DNA of 10,153 bases from Acidobacteriota bacterium. Lineage in GTDB: Bacteria; Acidobacteriota; Terriglobia; Versatilivoradales; Versatilivoraceae. Under the pieces are notes generated by a model. That model was not told where the DNA came from. It searched no databases and saw nothing but the letters and a program-made list of their open reading frames with translations. The stretch spans positions 1 through 10,153 of the forward strand of contig JAPPFQ010000039.1 in assembly GCA_028875135.1 (NCBI GenBank), in the 5' to 3' direction. The position numbers and the translations under genes were made by a program. Positions within the stretch are counted from its first letter, which is position 1. Each line of letters begins with the position of its first letter. This document shows, one piece after another, positions 1 to 7,408 of this stretch.

Positions 1-12
1 TGAATAAACCAT
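1..12 (-). CDS. Possible start of a downstream minus-strand gene (ilvC candidate), cut by window edge
   Basis: On the minus strand an ATG at 12-10 is followed by codons for V, Y and S before the window ends. A purine-rich AGGGG lies only three bases upstream, a tight spacing for a ribosome binding site. In many bacteria ilvC (ketol-acid reductoisomerase) follows ilvBN, and its product often begins with a short stretch containing Tyr. The assignment is inference from gene order; four codons cannot identify a gene, and there may be no gene here. Confidence 0.2.
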
Positions 13-59
13 TTACCCCTGCGTTACTTTGAACCGGTTTCCAGCCACCAAGCGCTGGC

Positions 60-119
60 GTTTGTTTCAGGTAAGCACCGCCCCCGCCCTGCCGGACAGA
101 TCATACGAGAGTGAAACAG
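60..119 (-). repeat. Dispersed intergenic repeat, copy A
   Basis: Read on the minus strand from 119 to 76, this matches 7352-7395 at 37 of 44 positions, and the first 18 bases (ending CTCGTATG) are identical. The copy is bracketed by a 7-bp inverted repeat, TGTTTCA at 63-69 and TGAAACA at 112-118. After the core, the minus strand reads CTGAAACAAAC (70-60), which is how the unit at 7341 begins, so copy A runs into a partial second unit. It starts 21 bases after the ilvN stop. Compared with the copies near 7375 and 7442, the internal GC palindrome is degraded to about three pairs. The function is unknown; it resembles REP-like or small non-autonomous palindromic elements. Confidence 0.75.
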
Positions 120-140
120 CGGATTCTCGGGCAACTCCCT

Positions 141-647
141 TCAGGTCAGCTGGTTGCCTCTGGCCATGACCACCTTGCCCGTCCTTACCAGCTCGATGAT
201 GTTGTACTTGTGAACCATGCGTACCAGAGCGTCGATCTTGTCGGTGCCTCCGGTAGCCATCAGGATCATGGAGGACTCGGTGAGGTCGACCGTCTTGCAC
301 TTGAAGTGTTCCGCCACCTGAAGGGCTTCGCTTCGATCTTCAGGCCCGGCGGCCACCTTGATCAGGGCAAGCTCCTGCGCAACGGCGTTTTCGCCGGTAT
401 GGTCCACGCAGTGCAACACATCGATCAACTTGTTGACCTGCTTGATGATTTGTTCCAATCCCCCCGGATCGCCCTTGGCGGTGATCGTCATCCTGGAAAA
501 TTCGCCATCCACCGAAGAGGAGACGACCAGGGAATCGATGTTGTAGCCGCGCCGGGCAAACACCTGGGCGATCCTGGCCAGCACGCCGGGCTTGTTGGAA
601 ACATAGACGCTCAAGGTATGGGTGTCGCGACTCAATAGGCTATCCAT
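141..647 (-). CDS. ilvN: Acetolactate synthase, small (regulatory) subunit
   Basis: This 168-residue protein is the regulatory subunit of acetohydroxyacid synthase. It stimulates the catalytic subunit and, in characterised members of the family, confers valine feedback inhibition. An N-terminal ACT domain is visible at about residues 10-85, with SVYVSNKPGVLARIAQVFARR followed by GYNIDSL, the usual effector-site region. The C-terminal half (about 85-168) matches the small-subunit C-terminal domain. The length is typical for the IlvH/IlvN family. The ATG at 647 lies in a normal context, with a weak GAGAG about 7 bases upstream. It sits 69 bp downstream of ilvB on the same strand, so the two are probably co-transcribed, as expected for subunits of one enzyme. 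The symbol ilvH would be equally acceptable. Confidence 0.96.
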   Translation of the reverse strand: MDSLLSRDTHTLSVYVSNKPGVLARIAQVFARRGYNIDSLVVSSSVDGEFSRMTITAKGDPGGLEQIIKQVNKLIDVLHCVDHTGENAVAQELALIKVAAGPEDRSEALQVAEHFKCKTVDLTESSMILMATGGTDKIDALVRMVHKYNIIELVRTGKVVMARGNQLT

Positions 648-716
648 TGGGCATCTCTCAGGGGAACGGCCCGAAACTCGGCCGGACTATTCAACCGGGC
701 TGGCATTGCCGCGGGC

Positions 717-2441
717 TCAGGTAGAGCCGGTGGGTTTTTCCAGTCTTCTCTTGGGCTTTTCAATCAGCATGTCTTCAAGCGCCCTTCCCGCGGGAATCAT
801 GGGGTAGACGTTGTCGGTCTTCTCGCACTCCGCGTTCACCACCGCCGGGCCCTGATCGTAGTCAAGCGCCCGCTGGAGGATCTTTCTGACATCGGCGGGT
901 CGCTTCAGGGTGAACCCTTTTGCGCCCGGATAGGCGCCCGCCAACTTGGCGAAGTCCGGGTTGCCCTCCAGGTCCACTCCACTCTCGCGCTCTCCGTAGA
1001 ACAGCTCCTGCCACTGCCGGACCATGCCCAGGTAATGGTTGTTGAGGACGATGACCTTGATGGGAAGCCGGTGAACGCAGGCGGTCGACAGCTCACTCAT
1101 GGTCATCTGAAATCCACCGTCCCCTACCACTGCCACCACCAAATCCTTGGGACGGCCGAACTGGGCTCCAATGGCGGCGGGAAACCCGTACCCCATGGTG
1201 CCCGCGCCACCCGAACTGAGCCAGTTCGACGGGTAGTCCGTCTTGTAGAACTGGGCCGCCCACATCTGGTGCTGCCCGACATCGGTGGAAACGATCGCCT
1301 CTCCGCCGGTCAGCTTGTACAACTCGTCCAGAACATGCTGCATTTTCAGGCCGCCGCGCCTTTTGTACTTGAGGGGGTACCTTTTCTTGTATCCCTCCAG
1401 GTGCTTCAACCAATCGGAGGTGTTCAAGGGAGCGACGTGATGGACCAGGTCCTCGACGATCTCCCGAGCGTCTCCAACGCACCAGTGGTGGCATTGAATC
1501 ATCTTGCCGATTTCCGCCTCGTCGATGTCGATATGGATGCGTACCGCATCCTTGCAGAATCGATGCGGCTGACCGACGATGCGGTCGTCGTAGCGGGAAC
1601 CAATAGACATGACCAGATCGCATTCCACCATGGCCTTGTTGGCATAGGCCGTCCCATGCATGCCCAACATTCCCAGAGACAGAGGATGCGATTCCGGAAA
1701 CGCTCCTTTCCCCAATAGCGTCGTGGTCACCGGAGCGCACAATTTTTCCGCCAGCCTCCTGACGGCATTGGAGGCGTTGGCAACCAGAGCCCCGTGACCC
1801 ACCAGCAAGACCGGCTTCCGCGCACGGCTGAGGGCCCCGGCAATCTCCAGGATCCGGCTGTGGTCGGGACTGCTTCCCACCCGATACCCCGGCAAATCCA
1901 TTTCGGCATGAAGATCGCCCGAAAAGGGATTCTGGCTCACGTCCTTGGGGACGTCGATCAGCACCGGTCCGGGACGCCCGGTACGGGCAATGTGGAAAGC
2001 CTCTCTCACGATTCTGGGAATGTCGTTGCCGTTCTTGATCAGGTAGCTGTGCTTGACGATCGGCATGGTCAGGCCGAAGACATCCGCTTCCTGGAAGGCG
2101 TCCTTGCCCAGCATGGGAGTCACGGTCTGGCCCGTCAGGACCACCATGGGAATGGAATCCATCTGGGCGGTCATAATGCCGGTGACCGTGTTGGTGGCCC
2201 CCGGGCCGCTGGTGACCAGCACGACCCCGGGCCTGCCCGTGGCTCGAGCGTAACCGTCCGCCATGTGGGAAGCCCCTTGTTCGTGTCTGACCAGAATCAG
2301 CTTGATCTTGGTTCTGGTGGTGACCAGAGCATCGAAAATGGGAATCGCCGCCCCGCCGGACAAACCCCAGATATACTCCACTCCCTCGTTTTCCAGGCCT
2401 CTGACGAGCGCCTGAGCTCCATCGATCGTTTCCTGGTTCAT
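717..2441 (-). CDS. ilvB: Acetolactate synthase, large (catalytic) subunit
   Basis: This 574-residue ThDP-dependent enzyme condenses two pyruvates to acetolactate, or pyruvate with 2-oxobutyrate to acetohydroxybutyrate, in Ile/Val/Leu synthesis. The N-terminal ThDP domain (about 1-170) contains the cofactor-activating Glu54 in the motif RHEQGASHMADGYAR, followed by VTSGPGATN. The central domain (about 195-330) has SRYDDR, as in FAD-binding AHAS enzymes. The C-terminal ThDP-binding domain (about 370-550) has GDGGFQM at 440-446 and NN at 467-468, the Mg-diphosphate motif. The GLSGG loop at 26-30 differs slightly from the more common GYPGG. The length is full. The ATG at 2441 is the first possible start, because an in-frame TGA lies only 9 bases upstream of it. 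The nearest AGGAG (2459-2455) is about 13 bases away, longer than ideal. A promoter candidate lies just upstream, and ilvN follows after 69 bp. Confidence 0.97.
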   Translation of the reverse strand: MNQETIDGAQALVRGLENEGVEYIWGLSGGAAIPIFDALVTTRTKIKLILVRHEQGASHMADGYARATGRPGVVLVTSGPGATNTVTGIMTAQMDSIPMVVLTGQTVTPMLGKDAFQEADVFGLTMPIVKHSYLIKNGNDIPRIVREAFHIARTGRPGPVLIDVPKDVSQNPFSGDLHAEMDLPGYRVGSSPDHSRILEIAGALSRARKPVLLVGHGALVANASNAVRRLAEKLCAPVTTTLLGKGAFPESHPLSLGMLGMHGTAYANKAMVECDLVMSIGSRYDDRIVGQPHRFCKDAVRIHIDIDEAEIGKMIQCHHWCVGDAREIVEDLVHHVAPLNTSDWLKHLEGYKKRYPLKYKRRGGLKMQHVLDELYKLTGGEAIVSTDVGQHQMWAAQFYKTDYPSNWLSSGGAGTMGYGFPAAIGAQFGRPKDLVVAVVGDGGFQMTMSELSTACVHRLPIKVIVLNNHYLGMVRQWQELFYGERESGVDLEGNPDFAKLAGAYPGAKGFTLKRPADVRKILQRALDYDQGPAVVNAECEKTDNVYPMIPAGRALEDMLIEKPKRRLEKPTGST

Positions 2442-2483
2442 TTTCTGCGATCAACTCCTGAATTTACCGTCAAGTTCTCTAAA

Positions 2484-2512
2484 ATCATAGTCATAGTCAT
2501 CATAGTTTTCAA
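2484..2512 (-). promoter_or_regulatory. Sigma-70-type promoter candidate for ilvBN
   Basis: On the minus strand TTGAAA (2512-2507) and TATGAT (2489-2484) are separated by exactly 17 bases, a near-consensus -35/-10 pair. Transcription would begin near 2477, giving a leader of about 36 nt before the ilvB ATG. That is too short for an attenuator peptide or T-box. The region is AT-rich relative to the flanking genes. The spacer contains three copies of ACTATG (minus strand), which could be an operator. This rests on sequence resemblance only. Confidence 0.6.
2486..2506. repeat. Three CATAGT direct repeats within promoter spacer
   Basis: CATAGT occurs at 2486-2491, 2492-2497 and 2501-2506; the last two are separated by an extra CAT. 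The array fills the spacer of the predicted ilvB promoter. It may be a regulator binding site or simple microsatellite slippage; the sequence alone does not decide. Confidence 0.6.
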
Positions 2513-2652
2513 GAAATAATATGGATAGAGCTCTCAGTAGATTTTTTGATTCCAAAGGGAACGGTCAAAGGACAAATATTATCAGTAAATCCACACAGAA
2601 GTACTTGTTGAGCTTAAAAATCGTCCTCAATCTCCAGAAGTGGGATCCAGAT

Positions 2653-2673
2653 GGAATTACAAAATGTAATTCC
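2653..2673 (-). terminator. Perfect hairpin 12 nt after lptD stop (terminator-like, no U-tract)
   Basis: GGAATTACA (2653-2661) and TGTAATTCC (2665-2673) form a perfect 9-bp inverted repeat around a 3-base loop. It begins 12 bases after the lptD stop codon on the minus strand. The position suits a 3' end-processing or termination hairpin for lptD, but on that strand it is followed by ATCTGG, not a U-run, so it is not a canonical intrinsic terminator. It could instead be a protein-binding palindrome. The remaining gap down to the ilvB promoter (about 2513-2652) is AT-rich and shows no gene I can support. Confidence 0.4.
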
Positions 2674-2685
2674 GGAGGATTTTTC

Positions 2686-5022
2686 TCAGAAAAGCTGCTC
2701 TCTTCTTCTCAGGGTTCCGAAGGAACCGATATTTTTGAGAAAAAAGCTGAACCGTACCTGAGACTCGTTCTCAAGTCGAGGGTTGAATTGCCTCAGACCG
2801 ACATGGCGAAGATGAACGGCCACTCCACAGCAATCCCAATTGTAGGCCAACTGTGCTGCCGTGTACTGCCTGCGCCGAGTGGTGAAATTGTGGACAAAGC
2901 TGAGGGCCGCACTGATCCCTTGCGGGGAGGACCGGCCCAGCCTGGCGCGGATCTGGTTGGAAGGAAACTGGTTGGGAGGCAAGTTGCGGGTATTGTAGTA
3001 GGTCAGGCCAAGGAAGTACCGGGCAAGGTTGACTCTGCCGGCGATGCTGCTGGCTCTCAGGCGTTGCACTTCGGGATCGTAATCGTTCCTGAAGTCTACC
3101 GTGTAGCGCTCGGCAGGGGTAAAGCGCAGGCGGGAGACAACGGGAGACACCTTTCTGGTTCCATCCAGGTATGCAAAACCCGACAACGTGTTGGCAGGAA
3201 ACAGCACGTTTCGTCGTCCGGGTATCAGGGCGCCCCCAAAGGTGGGATCGAAGAAAACCTTCTGTCCGATACTCAAGGAAAGAACCTCGCCGGTTGTCGA
3301 GCCTCCGTCAGAGGTCGGGCGGCGGGCAAAGAAGCGATTGCTGAGGACATACTCGACTTCATTGGAGTTGCTGAAGATGTCTTTCTCATCGAACAGTATG
3401 GTATCCCTGAATTCGTCGATCCCGGAGATGTAGCGGTAGGTGATCGACGGTTCGATGAGATGCTTCAAGCGATGTTGGCCCACCTGAAAGATCCTCTGTA
3501 ATCCCGGGCCTCTCCAATCCAGTTCCAGGTCGAAGGCCGAGCGGCTCAGATTGCCGGGTCCGACTCCGGTGGGGCTTTGGGAATCCAACCGGTTGGAATA
3601 AAAAGTCTCCCGCCAGCCGACGCTGGGGGTCAGGCTGATTCCACTCCACCTGATGATGGGAACAGAGAGCCTGGGATGGAAATCGAAGCGCTGGACCACG
3701 CTTGGCGTCGACAACCGGGCGTCCGTACGGCCCATGCCCTCTACGGAGGTGTCGTAGGAAAAGTAGACCGGCCAGTCCTTTATCCTGCGCCGGTGGCCGT
3801 TCAAATTCAAACTGGGGAACGTTCGGCTGGTGACTGCTCTTTCCCTGGAAAATATGGTCGAGCGTCGTTCCCCGAAGACGTTGAGGCTGTCGCTGGAAAA
3901 GTTTCGGGTCAAAAAGGCCGAGGACACTTCGTCGGGTCTGGAGATTGTGTTGAATGTGCGTCCATACACCTGTCGAAATTCCTGGGAGCTGACGACATCC
4001 ACGTCGGCCACCGCCCTGAATCCGTTGTCCCAGCGGGTTTCCGCCCTGACCTGCGCCATTTGGCCGCCGAAGCCTTTCCGATCGCGGGCAAGGTAGCCCA
4101 CGGCGGAAATGGAGCTGTGCCGATTGGGCCTGGCTTGGAAGTCCAGTCCGCCGGCGGGCCCGCGCTTGGAATAGTAATCCGCACGTGTCAGCAGATTGGC
4201 ACTGCGGCCCAAGGTCAGAAAAAAGGCTCCGCTGACGGAGCGGCCACGGCTCGAGGAATTACCCGTGGAGGGCAATAGAAACCCTGTCTTTCGCTGCCTT
4301 TCACTGGTGGGAGCCCTGAGAAATGGACTGTAGAACAGTGGGAGTTTCTTGATTCTGAAGACCGCGTGCCGCAGGTTTACGGGCTCGTCAACCTTGAAAT
4401 CCGCGCTCTTGGCCGAGAAGCTCCACTTGGGAACCGGATCCTCGCAGGCCGTGACCGTTCCATCCACGATACGGTACTCGTCCGTCCCGACCTTTCGGAC
4501 CTCTTTGGCCCGGAAAACAAATCCGGTTTCGGTTCGACCCCGCGACTCGACGTCGGTTCTGCCCCTGACGTCGTAAAAGGTCCCCGTCTGGCTGTCCAGG
4601 TTAAACTCGAATCGAGAGGCGTGAAGTCGGGTAAGTCCCTGCTCGAAGTAAACATTGCCTTCGCCTTCTACCTCCCGTGTGCTTTCGTTGCCGCGAATCT
4701 TGTCTGCTTTCAGCAGCAGGTCCCGGTAGCTGACCTCTACATCGCCTTGGGCGAGATAGTCGTGCTGCCCCGTTCGCGACTGTCGTTCAGCCCGGACGGT
4801 GACGACTTCTTCACCGAGCCGGATGGCAAGAGGGTCGGTTCCGGCGGATGATGCGGGGGGCTCGGACTCGGGCTGCCCTACCCGGGATTGGCTGGATCCA
4901 GGGAAAGCCGAGAGCGGAACCAGCAGCCCCACGAGCATCCCCATCCGGACGGGATTGGCCCAGATTCCAATACGGCTGAATATCGTGCCTGTTCTTGAGT
5001 GAATTGGGTTGAAGAAATGCAC
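2686..5022 (-). CDS. lptD: LPS-assembly outer-membrane protein LptD (OstA/Imp)
   Basis: This 778-residue protein fits LptD, the outer-membrane beta-barrel that, with LptE, inserts lipopolysaccharide into the outer leaflet. Residues about 27-45 (MGMLVGLLVPLSAFPGSSQS, after Arg26) look like a signal peptide core. An LptA/OstA-like beta-jellyroll follows at about 65-190, with repeats such as YLAQGDVEVSYRDLLLKADKI and VEGEGNVYFEQG. From about 215 onward comes the barrel, including PLFYSPFLRAP and KTGFLLPSTG. The C-terminal YNWDCCGVAVHLR carries the family's adjacent cysteines (C731, C732), and C193 lies in TACEDPVPKW. The first in-frame start is GTG at 5022, with no clear ribosome binding site; the next, ATG at 4944, would remove the basic n-region. 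It stands alone on the minus strand, divergent from the RDD gene, and does not have the E. coli surA/pdxA neighbours. Confidence 0.92.
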   Translation of the reverse strand: MHFFNPIHSRTGTIFSRIGIWANPVRMGMLVGLLVPLSAFPGSSQSRVGQPESEPPASSAGTDPLAIRLGEEVVTVRAERQSRTGQHDYLAQGDVEVSYRDLLLKADKIRGNESTREVEGEGNVYFEQGLTRLHASRFEFNLDSQTGTFYDVRGRTDVESRGRTETGFVFRAKEVRKVGTDEYRIVDGTVTACEDPVPKWSFSAKSADFKVDEPVNLRHAVFRIKKLPLFYSPFLRAPTSERQRKTGFLLPSTGNSSSRGRSVSGAFFLTLGRSANLLTRADYYSKRGPAGGLDFQARPNRHSSISAVGYLARDRKGFGGQMAQVRAETRWDNGFRAVADVDVVSSQEFRQVYGRTFNTISRPDEVSSAFLTRNFSSDSLNVFGERRSTIFSRERAVTSRTFPSLNLNGHRRRIKDWPVYFSYDTSVEGMGRTDARLSTPSVVQRFDFHPRLSVPIIRWSGISLTPSVGWRETFYSNRLDSQSPTGVGPGNLSRSAFDLELDWRGPGLQRIFQVGQHRLKHLIEPSITYRYISGIDEFRDTILFDEKDIFSNSNEVEYVLSNRFFARRPTSDGGSTTGEVLSLSIGQKVFFDPTFGGALIPGRRNVLFPANTLSGFAYLDGTRKVSPVVSRLRFTPAERYTVDFRNDYDPEVQRLRASSIAGRVNLARYFLGLTYYNTRNLPPNQFPSNQIRARLGRSSPQGISAALSFVHNFTTRRRQYTAAQLAYNWDCCGVAVHLRHVGLRQFNPRLENESQVRFSFFLKNIGSFGTLRRREQLF

Positions 5023-5258
5023 TGGAAATCGATATGGAAGCGGCTTGGGAAGCCCCGCACGTAAATGAAATGTCTCATCCGCAATGGAACGGAAGCACCC
5101 GGCGGCCCCAAGGACAGCTTAGCACAATGTAAACCTGCCCAGAGGGCTCCCCGCAAGACTGGAATATCGCCGGCACGTTCTGTTAAGATCTGCCCAACTC
5201 ACTCAGACCGGGACTCTGTCTTTTTGACTTGACCACCTCTACCGGCTGATCGATTTCC
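5023..5258. other. Divergent intergenic region between lptD and the RDD gene
   Basis: This 236-bp gap must hold the promoters for both divergent genes. I found no well-spaced -35/-10 pair on either strand. TTGACT at 5224-5229 faces the RDD gene but has no credible -10 hexamer before the start codon. I saw no strong hairpin, operator array or small gene here. Confidence 0.5.
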
Positions 5259-6278
5259 ATGATTTGTCCTTCCTGCGGCCTCCATAATCCGTCGAACGCC
5301 GAGATCTGTATCGGGTGCAAACATCCCCTGCCCCCCTCCTCCGCGGAACCCACGCCGGATCCGAACCCGTCTGCCGATGCGCCGACGGAATACCCGACTG
5401 CAGAGGACGCACCGGTTTCCTCTCCTTCCAATATTCCAACAGCGGAGGACTCCCGGCAGCCCCGGGCCGATCAGGTCTCCGTCCCGGACCTGAAGCAGCA
5501 ACCCTTTGAAACCGTGGTGAAGGACTTCCTGGATCGGGACCTGGTCAGGACGGAGGTCGCCTCATCCAGCCCGGCCGAGAAAACTCCCGAACTTCCGGAG
5601 CCTGAGATCACGGAGCCGCCGTATCCGGAAGCGGAACCCTCCGCCGGCCACCACCCGGACGCCCGGATAGATGTCCAATCCACACAGGACCCGGCAATCC
5701 TCCAATCCGGCGCTACGATGATTCCCAAGAGCCAGGGAACCCTGTTTTCCGACAAGATCCAGCGGATCGAGATCAAGCTCAACCAGACGCCTCTTCCATT
5801 TGGCGAAAGCAATTCCCAAGACGACTTGCTCGGGGATTCCATTCACCAGGAGTTGCGGTCCGCGACCGTGTGGGATCGTTTCGGCGCCGGGATTCTCGAT
5901 GCGCTATTGGTTGTCGGCTGTTGGCTGATCTTCAGCCTGGTGGTCATCGCCTTTACGGATTTCAAGGTGCTCTCCCTTACCGCCGGTTTGGGGCTTGGGC
6001 TGGTGTTCCTCTCCATTGCGCTGTCCTACTTTTTTCTTTTCACCGTTCTCGGCGCCCAGACACCGGGGATGGGCTACATGGGCCTGGCTGTCATTCGCTT
6101 TGACGGCGAACTGCCCTCTCTCCGGGACGTGGGTTTGCGAGTTTTCGGTTACTGCATCTCCGCGGGTTGCTTTGGACTGGGCTTCCTCTGGGCCTTTTTC
6201 GATGCGGAGCGACTGACCTGGCACGACCGTATTTCCAAGACCCTGGTGATTGAGACCGCCCCCCCTGCGGACGATTGA
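5259..6278 (+). CDS. Zinc-ribbon, RDD-domain membrane protein
   Basis: This 339-residue protein has three parts. Residues 1-22 form a small zinc ribbon with two CxxC pairs (C3/C6 and C17/C20). Residues about 25-195 form a Pro/Glu/Ser-rich, acidic, probably disordered linker. Residues about 200-335 form an RDD domain with roughly three membrane segments (about 211-232, 240-264 and 292-315). RDD hallmarks visible are WDRFGAGILDALLV, GAQTPGMGYMGLAVIRFDG and the closing FFDAERLTWHDRISKTLVI. RDD proteins are poorly characterised; some have been linked to transport or stress tolerance, so no substrate is proposed. The ATG at 5259 puts the zinc ribbon at the extreme N-terminus, as usual for such fusions, although no Shine-Dalgarno sequence is evident. 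It is divergent from lptD and about 120 bp upstream of the amidase gene, with no obvious functional link. Confidence 0.85.
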   Translation: MICPSCGLHNPSNAEICIGCKHPLPPSSAEPTPDPNPSADAPTEYPTAEDAPVSSPSNIPTAEDSRQPRADQVSVPDLKQQPFETVVKDFLDRDLVRTEVASSSPAEKTPELPEPEITEPPYPEAEPSAGHHPDARIDVQSTQDPAILQSGATMIPKSQGTLFSDKIQRIEIKLNQTPLPFGESNSQDDLLGDSIHQELRSATVWDRFGAGILDALLVVGCWLIFSLVVIAFTDFKVLSLTAGLGLGLVFLSIALSYFFLFTVLGAQTPGMGYMGLAVIRFDGELPSLRDVGLRVFGYCISAGCFGLGFLWAFFDAERLTWHDRISKTLVIETAPPADD

Positions 6279-6399
6279 AGGGTTCCGCTGAAACGCAAAG
6301 GGTCTTTCAAACCGGCCGTTTTCCTGTGGAACCTCCGTCGGAGATGGTAATCTTGTTTCTGCGGCAGGATACCCGCATGCCTTGATTCCGGAGTCGAAC

Positions 6400-7263
6400 T
6401 TGACCGGTAAATTCACAGTAGCTTTGGCACAGGTATCGCCCAAGCTGGGCCTGTTGAAGGAAAACCTGCAGCTTCATCTGGACACCATCCGGCGGGCGAA
6501 ATCGGAAGGAGCGGACCTGGTTGTATTCCCGGAACTCTCCCTGACCGGGTATATATTGCAGGACCTGGTGCCTGACGTCGCCATCGATCCGCTGAACTCG
6601 CCAAGTCTGCGGCAACTGCTGCAGGGCTGCAGGGATATCGCCTGTGTCTTCGGTTTCGTGGAAATCTCGGATCGCTACAACTACTACAACGCCGCCGCAT
6701 ACGTGGCCGAGGCCAGGATTCAACATGTGCACCGGAAGCTGTATCTGCCCACTTACGGCATGTTCGACGAGATGCGCTTTTTCGCCATGGGCGAGAAGTT
6801 GCGGACGGTCCGGACTCCCTTCGGCCCGTTGGGAATGCTGATCTGTGAAGACCTCTGGCACCCTTCCACCCTCTACCTGCATGTCCAGGATGGAGCCCGG
6901 GTGGTGGTGACGCTCTCATCGAGTCCCGGCAGGGGGGTGAGGACCCATGAGGGGTTCCAGACGTCTCAGGGATGGGAAACTCTGCTGAAGGCCTTGTCGC
7001 AGTTTTACACCGTTTACAACCTTTACGCCAATCGGGCCGGGATCGAGGATGGGGCCTACTTCCCCGGAGGATCGATGGTGGTCGGTCCTGTCGGAGAGGT
7101 GATAGCCCGGAGCCAGACCTCCGGAGAGGACCTGGTGCTGGCCGAGCTGGATCTGGACGAGATCCGCCGGGCACGGCTCTTCACCCCGGTCCTGCGGGAT
7201 GAGCGCCTGGATCTGACCCTGAGGGAACTGACCCGAATTGTCCGTCAGCGTTCCCAGTCGTAG
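6400..7263 (+). CDS. Nitrilase-superfamily amidase, probable glutaminase part of a split NAD synthetase
   Basis: This carbon-nitrogen hydrolase of about 287 residues has the Glu-Lys-Cys triad: E45 in VVFPELSLTGY, K113 in HRKLYLPTYGMFDE and C149 in MLICEDLWHP. These motifs resemble the amidase domain of glutamine-dependent NAD synthetase, which supplies ammonia to the ATP-dependent amidation of nicotinate adenine dinucleotide. In most such enzymes this domain is fused to the synthetase; here the synthetase is the next gene (7504). The ORF can start at TTG 6382 or TTG 6400. I chose 6400 because GGAG at 6390-6393 lies six bases upstream; starting at 6382 would add six residues. No ATG start is available in frame near the conserved beginning. 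A generic omega-amidase or other nitrilase-family enzyme is possible, but motif style and context favour the NadE role. Confidence 0.85.
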   Translation: MTGKFTVALAQVSPKLGLLKENLQLHLDTIRRAKSEGADLVVFPELSLTGYILQDLVPDVAIDPLNSPSLRQLLQGCRDIACVFGFVEISDRYNYYNAAAYVAEARIQHVHRKLYLPTYGMFDEMRFFAMGEKLRTVRTPFGPLGMLICEDLWHPSTLYLHVQDGARVVVTLSSSPGRGVRTHEGFQTSQGWETLLKALSQFYTVYNLYANRAGIEDGAYFPGGSMVVGPVGEVIARSQTSGEDLVLAELDLDEIRRARLFTPVLRDERLDLTLRELTRIVRQRSQS

Positions 7264-7339
7264 CCCGATCACGGGATAGATCTCGCAGTGATTAGTGATG
7301 AGTGGCCAGTGGTTAGTTATTTGATCGACACGTCAAGCA

Positions 7340-7408
7340 ACTGAAACAAACCTGTTTCACTCTCGTATGGTCGGCCCGCCAGGGCGGGGGCACGGCTATC
7401 CGCTACCC
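7340..7408 (+). repeat. Repeat unit B (about 69 bp)
   Basis: The unit begins ACTGAAAC. It has a perfect hairpin TGAAACA-AACC-TGTTTCA (7342-7359), then CTCGTATGGTC, then a GC palindrome CCCGCC-AG-GGCGGG (7375-7388), and ends with GGCTATCC and CTACCC. Its core 7352-7395 matches minus-strand 119-76 at 37 of 44 positions. Confidence 0.75.

Noticed and set aside
1035..1718. Plus-strand frame opposite ilvB
   Set aside because: Antisense shadow of the catalytic subunit; no ribosome binding site or family motif.
1093..2454. Minus-strand 453-codon frame overlapping ilvB
   Set aside because: It is the shifted frame of ilvB, with Arg/Gly/His-rich composition and no domain; ilvB has all AHAS motifs.
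2521..3501. Plus-strand open frame of 326 codons opposite the lptD 3' end
   Set aside because: Most of it lies antisense to well-supported lptD sequence and the translation has no recognisable motif; it is a shadow of GC-rich coding.
5224..5252. TTGACT with 17-bp spacing as promoter of the RDD gene
   Set aside because: The hexamer at the -10 position (TGATCG) matches the consensus poorly, and the start point would fall almost on the ATG.
6279..6399. Terminator or riboswitch between the RDD gene and the amidase gene
   Set aside because: Only a short CTCCG-T-CGGAG palindrome, with a loop too small to be useful, was seen; there is no U-run and no conserved aptamer pattern that I recognise.
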